Part shown: positions 1 through 6,392 of the stretch, piece after piece
How positions within the stretch are numbered: the first letter of the stretch is position 1
How the letters are laid out: each line of letters starts with the position of its first letter
NCBI RefSeq assembly: GCF_037126245.1
Contig: NZ_CP136925.1
Location: 550,001 to 614,000, forward strand
Length of the DNA stretch: 64,000 bases
From: Mangrovimonas cancribranchiae
Lineage (GTDB): Bacteria; Bacteroidota; Bacteroidia; Flavobacteriales; Flavobacteriaceae
Direction of reading: 5' to 3'
Translations under genes and position numbers: made by a program
Notes under the pieces: model-generated
The model's database searches: none
What the model saw: only the letters and a program-made list of their open reading frames with translations
What the model was told of the DNA's origin: nothing

Positions 1-58
1 CGCAAGCAATACCAATAGGACCTGCACCAATAATTATTACGTCTTTTGTTATTATCAC
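1..58 (-). CDS. FAD-dependent pyridine nucleotide-disulfide oxidoreductase, N-terminal fragment (YpdA-like)
   Basis: Only the first 19 codons lie inside the window; the rest runs off the left edge. They read as a short beta strand followed by an IIGAGPIG dinucleotide-binding loop (GxGxxG type), the FAD-binding start of the thioredoxin-reductase/YpdA family. YpdA is a bacillithiol-disulfide reductase in Firmicutes, and Bacteroidetes carry homologues of less certain role. The start is inferred to be GTG at 58, two bases after the stop of the upstream MFS gene, which implies one transcript. Family assignment rests on the loop alone, so related flavoproteins are possible. Confidence 0.5.
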   Translation of the reverse strand, partial: MIITKDVIIIGAGPIGIAC

Positions 59-60
59 TT

Positions 61-1290
61 TTATAGAATTTTTTTATGTAATTGTGTGTTAATTTTAGGT
101 TTTATGACTTGTTTTAACCATTGTAAAAGTATTATACAAACTACTGATAAAAATACCATTACCAGCCACGTGTTGTTATATCCAAGTGTGTCTGTCATTT
201 GCATTCCAGCATTATGTCCAAAAATGTGCGATATGGAAAAAGCAATGCTATACAACGCCATATATTCCCCTTGATTTCCTCGTTTAGAGCGATCTAAAGC
301 AAAGGCATTAGAGAATGGAAACATAACCATTTCGGCAAAGGTCATTAATAAAATACCAATTACCAAAACCCCTGTCCAAGAAAATACAATGACTACTAAA
401 AAACTTATAGCAAGAAGGATGGCACCTTGAATCATAAGTGTTATTTTAGAATAGCTTTTAGTTTCAAGCCATTTAATTATAGGCATTTCAAGCAAAAATA
501 TAACAAGACCACTTAAGCCTAATAAAAGTCCTATTTCAACCTCATTTAATAGGTGTATGTTTTTATAGTATATAGGCATGGTGGAAAAGTATTGCAAGAA
601 TACAATGCCGAATAGTACCATAGCCAAAATAAAAATCATGAAAGGCATGTCGCTATATGCCGATTTTGGGCTACTGTTTTTATACTCATCAAGAACATTT
701 GCTTTTTTAGGATTGAGTACTCTAATTAATAAGAAAGCAGCAGCAATGCATGTTATACCATCTAACCAAAATAAACCATTGTAACCAACATTGGTGATTA
801 TAAACCCGCCTATAGCAGGTCCTGCAGAGAAGCCTAAATTAATTGCTAAGCGAATAAGGGTTACCGAGCGAGTTTTGTTTTCTGCTTTGCTATAAGCACT
901 CATAGCCACAAAAGCTGCTGGACGGAAGGTATCGGCTAGAATCATAGTTATAAATATACCTAAACAAATGGTGTTAAATGTTTGTAGATATTGTAACCCT
1001 ATAAACGCCACTCCTGTTGTAAATAAGCTAAGCATCATTACTTTGTAATAGCCTATAACATCGGTTAATTTACCACCAAGCCAAGACCCCACTACCGACC
1101 CTAAGCCAAAGGCTGACATAATCCAACCGACTTCGCTTACTGTAAAATTTAAATTGGCTGTTAGGTATAATGATAAAAAAGGAACCACCATGGTACCTGC
1201 TCTGTTAACTAGCATGATTAGTGCCAACCACCATATTTCTTTTGATAGCCCACCAAAGGTATTTATGTAATTGTTAAATAGTCGTTTCAT
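61..1290 (-). CDS. MFS transporter (drug/metabolite exporter type)
   Basis: This is a 409-residue hydrophobic protein of about 12 predicted membrane helices, the normal length for a major facilitator. Between helices 2 and 3 (residues 73-83) it has the MFS motif A pattern, GKLTDVIGYYK. The two halves are separated by a polar loop near residues 190-215. The family moves small solutes by proton-coupled antiport or symport; the substrate cannot be read from the sequence, and the DHA1-like layout fits an exporter. It sits 2 bp upstream of the flavoprotein fragment at the window edge. Upstream lies a hairpin (1315-1344) that should isolate it from earlier transcription. Confidence 0.85.
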   Translation of the reverse strand: MKRLFNNYINTFGGLSKEIWWLALIMLVNRAGTMVVPFLSLYLTANLNFTVSEVGWIMSAFGLGSVVGSWLGGKLTDVIGYYKVMMLSLFTTGVAFIGLQYLQTFNTICLGIFITMILADTFRPAAFVAMSAYSKAENKTRSVTLIRLAINLGFSAGPAIGGFIITNVGYNGLFWLDGITCIAAAFLLIRVLNPKKANVLDEYKNSSPKSAYSDMPFMIFILAMVLFGIVFLQYFSTMPIYYKNIHLLNEVEIGLLLGLSGLVIFLLEMPIIKWLETKSYSKITLMIQGAILLAISFLVVIVFSWTGVLVIGILLMTFAEMVMFPFSNAFALDRSKRGNQGEYMALYSIAFSISHIFGHNAGMQMTDTLGYNNTWLVMVFLSVVCIILLQWLKQVIKPKINTQLHKKIL

Positions 1291-1314
1291 TTGTTTGAAC
1301 AGATATATAAAAAT

Positions 1315-1344
1315 AAAAAGTCCAACGATGACGTTGGACTTTTT
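1315..1344 (-). terminator. Rho-independent terminator
   Basis: A perfect 13-bp inverted repeat (aaaaagtccaacg and its complement) flanks a 4-nt loop. It gives a U-run on the minus-strand transcript. It ends transcription coming from the NUDIX gene side, just before the MFS start. Confidence 0.75.
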
Positions 1345-1372
1345 ACAATTGTTTTATGTTGTAATTACATTA

Positions 1373-1447
1373 CTACAATACATTGTTAGTCCAATACTCG
1401 TAAAGAATTTTGGTAGACTGTTTATATGTATTGACTGTACGTGTCAT
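1373..1447 (-). CDS. Possible 24-residue small protein or gene remnant
   Basis: An ATG-initiated frame of 24 codons ends in TAG about 28 bp before the hairpin terminator at 1315-1344. The frame stays open for 18 more codons upstream of the ATG without another standard start. The composition is protein-like (Lys, Thr, Tyr and a Trp near the end). I recognise no family. It could be a real small gene, the 3' end of a decayed gene, or chance; the terminator placed just behind it is the main support. Confidence 0.2.
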   Translation of the reverse strand: MTRTVNTYKQSTKILYEYWTNNVL

Positions 1448-1579
1448 GTTATTTTTATAATTAGCTTTTGCTAAGGTAGTTATTTTTTTGATAGGTTTTA
1501 AGGTTTATACTAAAGCTTATTTGCATACCTATGCATTCTCGATAAAATTAAGGAACTGAAAGCAATTATTCCTAAAAGG

Positions 1580-2332
1580 TTACCAGTTCTCTTGTAAACC
1601 ATTTTCTAAAGCTTTATTGTAGACTTCTAAATTAAAGCAGTATAAATCGGGGGCTTTATGTGCGCCACCTTTTCTAGTTTCCTCAAGTTTGGTTAAGATG
1701 CCGTAACGTTTCATTTTCCTAAAAAAGTTACCTCGGTTTAATTTTTTTCCTAGAATAGCTTCATACAGTTTTTGAAGTTCTGGCATGGTAAATTTTTCAG
1801 GGAGTAGGTTAAGACCTATAGGTTTATAATTTAAGTCTCTTCTAAGTTGTGCAAGCGCTTCTTGAAAGATTTGATTGTGATCCATCATAAGTGTTGGAGT
1901 TTTTGAAACGTCTATCCACTTTGAGCTATGAGAAAACTCATCGTTCCTTACGGTTACTGATGTATAATCTATTAAGGCGTAGTACCCAACTGAAATAAAA
2001 CGTTGTTTAAGCCAAAAAGAATCATCAAATTCCTTAAAAAAACCTTCACTTCTATGAAATTTACCAAAGGTTTTAAACTGATTTAAAAAAATGTCTCTTA
2101 CACCTGTTCGTTCTTGCAGTATTCTATGAGCTGCATCATCCATATTTTCCACTTTTTTGATATAACCTCCAGGAAGCGACCATGTGTTTTCGCGAATAAG
2201 CTCTAGAAGTAAAATTTTAAGGGAGTTATTATGGAAACCAAAAACAACACAATCAATAGATATATGAGGCAGACATTCTTTATGAAGTGTCTCCGACCAT
2301 TTAAGAATAGTTTTACTTAATAAATCTTTCAT
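1580..2332 (-). CDS. NUDIX-fold transcriptional regulator (NrtR/AraR-like) with C-terminal winged helix
   Basis: The protein is 250 residues: an N-terminal NUDIX domain (about 20-160) and a C-terminal winged-helix region (about 170-245, containing MPELQKLYEAILGKK). The NUDIX box begins at G56 and keeps E62, R70, E74 and G77, but the glutamates expected at positions 71 and 75 are Ile and Arg. Hydrolysis is therefore unlikely. This is the architecture of NrtR-type repressors, and Bacteroidetes members such as AraR use the dead NUDIX domain to sense sugars. It is transcribed away from the barrel/esterase/GH3 cluster. Repeated ACGAAAACG-type boxes lie in the shared upstream region, so it probably controls that locus and itself. 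The sensed ligand is inferred to be a pentose or its phosphate. Confidence 0.8.
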   Translation of the reverse strand: MKDLLSKTILKWSETLHKECLPHISIDCVVFGFHNNSLKILLLELIRENTWSLPGGYIKKVENMDDAAHRILQERTGVRDIFLNQFKTFGKFHRSEGFFKEFDDSFWLKQRFISVGYYALIDYTSVTVRNDEFSHSSKWIDVSKTPTLMMDHNQIFQEALAQLRRDLNYKPIGLNLLPEKFTMPELQKLYEAILGKKLNRGNFFRKMKRYGILTKLEETRKGGAHKAPDLYCFNLEVYNKALENGLQENW

Positions 2333-2349
2333 AATAGTGTTCTTTGGTT

Positions 2350-2357
2350 CAAAAATA
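2350..2357 (-). promoter_or_regulatory. -7 element of the NUDIX regulator promoter
   Basis: Read on the minus strand the bases are TATTTTTG, matching the Bacteroidetes TAnnTTTG -7 consensus, 17 bases upstream of the ATG at 2332. No clear -33 TTG is seen. Confidence 0.45.
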
Positions 2358-2397
2358 CGTTTTCGTTTACTATTAGTCTATAAATTGTATACGTTTT
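2355..2397 (-). promoter_or_regulatory. Candidate operator: two ATACGTTTT copies 34 bp apart
   Basis: ATACGTTTT occurs at 2355-2363 and 2389-2397. The first copy extends to CGTTTTCGT (2358-2366; ACGAAAACG on the minus strand). It touches the -7 element, where a bound repressor would block RNA polymerase. The same ACGAAAACG is found on the plus strand at 2617-2625. The binding protein is inferred to be the adjacent NUDIX regulator. Confidence 0.4.
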
Positions 2398-2552
2398 GTT
2401 TTTTTCTTGTTTTCAGAAGTAAGAACTATAAAAAAATAACTTAGAAGCCTTTTGAAGTAAACGGCGCATAATATTAATATATGGTAAAATATAACCAGTA
2501 ATATTTGTAAATCATCATTTTTGTTTACGTAAAATTAGTAAAAAATTAATGA

Positions 2553-2600
2553 TTCATTTTGAAGCAATGAAAAAAAATTGTATCATTGCTTCAAAATGAA
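2553..2600. repeat. Perfect 18-bp inverted repeat with 12-nt loop
   Basis: Bases 2553-2570 are the exact reverse complement of 2583-2600, and the loop is A-rich. There is no T-run after either arm, so it is not a classic terminator. It may be a regulatory hairpin, a large operator, or the scar of a small mobile element. Confidence 0.6.
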
Positions 2601-2616
2601 ACGATAAAAAGTATTT

Positions 2617-2625
2617 ACGAAAACG
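2617..2625 (+). promoter_or_regulatory. Candidate operator box ACGAAAACG
   Basis: This is the same 9-mer, in opposite orientation, as the box on the NUDIX promoter. The flanks are AT-rich on both sides. It lies 38 bp upstream of the broken frame that starts at 2663, consistent with control of the rightward locus. Confidence 0.4.
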
Positions 2626-2662
2626 ATATCACTTAGAAGTAACCAATTAATTTAAATTGACG

Positions 2663-2829
2663 ATGAAATTTAAACATTTATCAATCTATAGTTCTAACAT
2701 TGCAGATGAACATCCATATATGATTGCTGAAATTAATAAAGTTGTAGAAGCCATACCATCAATATGGTAAAAGGAGTAGACCAATTGAAATATTGGGATT
2801 ATAATCCTTTTAAGGAAATGCAATTATAG
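2663..2829 (+). pseudogene. Internally deleted or frameshifted gene remnant, family unknown
   Basis: An ATG at 2663 opens 35 codons (start MKFKHLSIYSS) and stops at 2768-2770. A second frame, open from 2764, continues for 21 codons (VDQLKYWDYNPFKEMQL) and stops at 2827-2829. Both pieces look like real protein: the first like an N-terminus, the second like a C-terminal tail. The simplest reading is one ancestral gene with its middle deleted. Its position just behind a candidate operator suggests it was once the first gene of the rightward operon. I do not recognise the family. Confidence 0.4.
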
Positions 2830-2947
2830 GAGTAATCTTACTTTTTAATATCCTTAATAACGTATTTAAAGCGCAGAAAAAACTGCTTAATAGATTTCTA
2901 TAAATAGAAGTCCTAACTAACCTATACTTAAACTCAAACATATTAAA

Positions 2948-5197
2948 ATGAAAACAAATAACGTGAAACATAGGATAGGAGTATTACTTTTAATACTTAT
3001 TTTACCTCTTTCTGTGTCGGCACAGATAGACAGTCTTACCGTTACAAAAAACCGAGACTCAGTAGCGGTTAAGAAGGCTGCTTCAAAGACGGAAGAAAGT
3101 GACAGAAATGTAATGCTTAATGCCGCCAACAATTCGGGTCCAAGAGATGTAAACATTGGTTTGCCTGCAACGGTTGGGGGAATTACCATTCTTGAGAATG
3201 ATTTGCCTGTTGTGTATTATTTTTGGCCAGAGTTGCCTAACAAAACCTGGAGACAAAGTGTTTCTTTGAAAAATACAGGGCTTTTAAAAATGGAAGACCT
3301 CGCCAATTCTATGGGAGATCTTGGTTTTGCAGTAAACTCATACACACAAAACGGAACCAAAGATTTTCACGTAAAAGGTAATTTATCCGGAAGTCATTTT
3401 GGATGGTTCAAAGGAGATTTGAATGTTTCTGGACCTATGACTAAAAACGGATGGACGTATTCGGCAGGAGCTTTTGTAAACTTCGATCCTTCAACTTATG
3501 ACCTTGGTTTTAATGATTATGTAGACCAAACAAAAGTGTTTAGAGCAGGAGTTACTAAGTATTTTAAAGATGATAAAGGGGAAATCAACATCTTTTATAA
3601 ATATGCAGACTCTTATGTAAATACTAACTATGCTGTTTTTGAATACGGTCCAAATGGAGAAGCATCAGAAATTGATGGTTTCGAAATTGGTAGAGATTCA
3701 TATTTCTTAAGAAGTGGAAATGTGAGGTTTCAAGATATTGTTTCTGGTGATTATTATTACGGTGCTTTTGATGGCGATGATAATACCAACACTTCGCACA
3801 ACATAGATGTATTTGGTAACTATAAAATGGATAACGGATGGAATTTTAAATATTCTACGCGTTTGCATTTGGCTAACTCTAATTCGCTATACGGAGTTCC
3901 ATTGAGTATTTTTAGTGTTGACGCAGCCGATGGTTATACCATTCAAAGCACAGGAGAAGCGTATACCGGAAATGTTGGTACGCAGTTAGCCCTAAACTCG
4001 CGCGATATTCCTACAACTACAATTATGGGAAGATTTTCTATCAACAAGCAAATCAAAAACCACAATATTACTTTCGGAATTTTAGAGCAATACTACAATG
4101 TAGATAAATACAACTCTAACAGATCATTGTATTTTCAAACTGTGGAAGATCAGCCGCAATTGTTAGTTGGTTCTGCTACAGATGAGTATGGTTTCTACGG
4201 TTACAACAGCAGTGCTGAATATTTCAACGGATCTGAAAACAAATTATCGGTATACGGTTCAGACGACTGGAAGGTTTCTGATAAATTCAACGTAAAATAC
4301 GGATTAATGTTAAGATCTCATTTAGTAAACGGAGATTATTCACAAACGCCTCGTTCTGTAGGTTTTACTTTAGCAGATGCTGAATTAACAGATATAGATC
4401 ACAGTTTCTTTCACATTGCAGGAAACATCAACGCTAACTATAACATTACCAAAAATTTTGGAGTGTTGGCTAACTTCTTGTACACAGAAGAAAATGGTAA
4501 GTTAGAAAGCTATTCTTCTCCAATTTCACCAAGTGTTGTAAAAAGTAGAAGTCCGTTAGCGGGAGCAGGTGTTTTCTGGAATACTAAATATTTCAGCTTA
4601 GTATCACAAGCAACGTATTTAACTAAAAACAACTATTTAACAAGATACAACTTAGTTAATCCGGCAAACGATACAGAAACGCAACAAACTACGATTTTCT
4701 ATGATATTCAAACGTTGGGTTGGACTACCGACATGATGATTACGCCGTTCAAAGGGTTTAACTTACACTATTTAATTACATTACAAGATCCTGTTTATAA
4801 AGACTTTACGTTCGATGCTTTTGGTCAAAATTATGACTATAGCGATAAAACGGTATTAGAAATTTCTAAAGTTTTAATGGAAATAGATCCTAGTTATACA
4901 ATAGATAAATGGAGATTTTGGGCAAGTTTTAGATACTTCAGTGAGCAATATGCAAACATTAACAATGCCTTGTATTTTGCGCCACGTTGGGAAAACTTCG
5001 GAGGAATCAATTATCAATACAATAATCACGTAAGTTTTGGTGCTACTGTGGTTAACTTCTTAAACCAAACAGGAGCTAAAGGAACCATCAACGGTGCTGA
5101 GTTGATCAACGATGCAAGTCAGTATTACGGAAGATTATTAACAGGGTCTTACATCAGACCATTCACCGTACAACTTTCGGCAAATTTCAATTTCTAA
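2948..5197 (+). CDS. Outer-membrane TonB-dependent-receptor-like barrel
   Basis: The protein is 749 residues with a Sec signal peptide (about 1-26, cleaved after VSA). A Ser/Lys/Asp-rich linker follows, then a compact plug-like segment (about 68-130, with DVNIGLPATVGG) and a long stretch of alternating hydrophobic strands. It ends in the aromatic C-terminus NFNF expected of an outer-membrane barrel. Such receptors import oligosaccharides or other large ligands across the outer membrane using TonB. No SusD partner is present, and the plug looks shorter than in SusC proteins (usually about 1000 residues). It precedes an esterase and a GH3 enzyme, so a glycan role is inferred. Its C/G-ending codons look more frequent than in flanking genes. 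Confidence 0.75.
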   Translation: MKTNNVKHRIGVLLLILILPLSVSAQIDSLTVTKNRDSVAVKKAASKTEESDRNVMLNAANNSGPRDVNIGLPATVGGITILENDLPVVYYFWPELPNKTWRQSVSLKNTGLLKMEDLANSMGDLGFAVNSYTQNGTKDFHVKGNLSGSHFGWFKGDLNVSGPMTKNGWTYSAGAFVNFDPSTYDLGFNDYVDQTKVFRAGVTKYFKDDKGEINIFYKYADSYVNTNYAVFEYGPNGEASEIDGFEIGRDSYFLRSGNVRFQDIVSGDYYYGAFDGDDNTNTSHNIDVFGNYKMDNGWNFKYSTRLHLANSNSLYGVPLSIFSVDAADGYTIQSTGEAYTGNVGTQLALNSRDIPTTTIMGRFSINKQIKNHNITFGILEQYYNVDKYNSNRSLYFQTVEDQPQLLVGSATDEYGFYGYNSSAEYFNGSENKLSVYGSDDWKVSDKFNVKYGLMLRSHLVNGDYSQTPRSVGFTLADAELTDIDHSFFHIAGNINANYNITKNFGVLANFLYTEENGKLESYSSPISPSVVKSRSPLAGAGVFWNTKYFSLVSQATYLTKNNYLTRYNLVNPANDTETQQTTIFYDIQTLGWTTDMMITPFKGFNLHYLITLQDPVYKDFTFDAFGQNYDYSDKTVLEISKVLMEIDPSYTIDKWRFWASFRYFSEQYANINNALYFAPRWENFGGINYQYNNHVSFGATVVNFLNQTGAKGTINGAELINDASQYYGRLLTGSYIRPFTVQLSANFNF

Positions 5198-5326
5198 GAT
5201 AGAATGAAAGTTTTATGAAGTATAAATGAGTTTTGGCAATCCCGATGTAACGTCGGTATTGCTAATGCTTGTTCGAATCAGAGAGTCATCATCTAGATTT
5301 CTGATTTTTCTTAAAAAGATACAGGT

Positions 5327-5472
5327 ATGAAAAAAAGTATTGTTACAGGATTTTGTTTGCTATTGGGAAGCGCTACACTTTTTGCTCAAGATGCAGATAT
5401 TAAAACTGTAAAAAGTAAATCCGGAATGGAGTGATTTTAGACGAAAGAACTCAAAAATATAAAATGAACTAA
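5327..5472 (+). pseudogene. Deleted gene: intact signal peptide joined out of frame to a C-terminal tail
   Basis: The ATG at 5327 encodes a clear signal peptide (about 21 residues, ending ATLFAQ) plus 14 residues, then TGA at 5432-5434. Another frame is open from 5431 to TAA at 5470-5472 (VILDERTQKYKMN). That TAA overlaps the ATG of the following esterase as TAATG, the usual stop-start coupling inside operons. This suggests the tail was the true C-terminus of an exported protein whose middle has been lost. Between a barrel and an esterase it may have been a glycoside hydrolase, but too little remains to say. Confidence 0.5.
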
Positions 5473-6368
5473 TGATGAAAAATATTGCACAAAAATGGGG
5501 TGTGTTACTATGCTTTTTAGTAGTAAGGCTTTCAGCAATCGCGCAAGATCAAACTATCAAACTGTATGATGGAGTAGCACCAGGTTCTGAAGAATGGAAC
5601 TGGAAAGAAAGTGAAATGTATTCAGATCTATTCGGAACAGAAGTGGTATATAATGTTACTTCTCCTGAATTATTAGTATTTAAACCCGAAGACGGAAAAG
5701 CCAATGGAACAGCAATGATCATTGCTCCAGGTGGAGGTTTTCAAAGTTTATCTATCAATAGAGAAGGTACTTTAGTAGCTAAAGAACTGGCAGCTAAAGG
5801 CATAACTGCTTTTGTGTTGAAATACCGTTTAATGGAAACGGAAACCAACGATCCAGCTCGAGAAATGATGGAAAAACTAAAAGATCGTGATCAGTTTTAC
5901 AAAAGTTCAGCAGCAGTCCAAGAATTGGCGGGTAACGATATCAGAACAGCGATTACTTACATTCGTCAACATGCAACTGATTTTAAGGTAGATGCTGATA
6001 AAGTAGGTGTAATTGGGTTTTCAGCCGGTGCAACCGTAATTATGCATAGTGTTTTGAAAAGTGAAGATGAAATCACACAACCAAACTTTGCTGCTTCCAT
6101 ATATGGCGGTCCAACAGATGAATTGATGGCGCAGAAATTGCCGGAAAACAAATTACCATTATTCATTTGTGCTGCCACAGACGATCAATTAGGCTTGGCT
6201 CCAAAGAGTATTGCTTTGTACAACAAATGGTTCAAAGCAGGTTATCCGGTAGAATTACACATGTATGCAAATGGTGGTCACGGTTTCGGAATGGGAACGC
6301 AAGCGCTTCCAGTAGATACTTGGTATAAGAGATTAGAGGATTGGTTAAAGCAATTCAAATATTTATAA
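5472..6368 (+). CDS. Secreted alpha/beta-hydrolase, probable carbohydrate (acetyl-xylan type) esterase
   Basis: The protein is 298 residues with a signal peptide (about 1-25, ending SAIAQ). The hydrolase core has an oxyanion loop APGGGF (85-90), a nucleophile elbow GFSAG with Ser184, a probable acid Asp237/238 and His270 in GGHGFG. The closest families are the BD-FAE/DLH-like esterases that remove acetyl or feruloyl groups from hemicellulose. The next Met (5475) is an equally possible start. It overlaps the stop of the upstream remnant and lies 24 bp before the GH3 gene, so the two are probably co-transcribed. Substrate is inferred from the neighbourhood only. Confidence 0.8.
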   Translation: MMKNIAQKWGVLLCFLVVRLSAIAQDQTIKLYDGVAPGSEEWNWKESEMYSDLFGTEVVYNVTSPELLVFKPEDGKANGTAMIIAPGGGFQSLSINREGTLVAKELAAKGITAFVLKYRLMETETNDPAREMMEKLKDRDQFYKSSAAVQELAGNDIRTAITYIRQHATDFKVDADKVGVIGFSAGATVIMHSVLKSEDEITQPNFAASIYGGPTDELMAQKLPENKLPLFICAATDDQLGLAPKSIALYNKWFKAGYPVELHMYANGGHGFGMGTQALPVDTWYKRLEDWLKQFKYL

Positions 6369-6392
6369 ATCACAAATAACAAATAGAACAAG

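Larger units (their letters stand above)
2333..2947. other. 615-bp divergent regulatory region with decayed coding sequence
   Basis: The stretch between the NUDIX regulator and the outer-membrane barrel holds no intact gene. It contains the regulator's -7 element (2350-2357), copies of an ATACGTTTT / ACGAAAACG box (2355-2366, 2389-2397, 2617-2625), a perfect 18-bp inverted repeat (2553-2600) and a broken reading frame (2663-2829). I see nothing else between 2830 and 2947 apart from the barrel gene's 5' leader. Confidence 0.6.

Noticed and set aside
5218-5300. Imperfect hairpin (gcaatcccgatg / cgtcggtattgc) after the barrel gene considered as a terminator
   Set aside because: It has an internal mismatch and is not followed by a T-run. 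It is probably incidental or a weak mRNA-stability element.
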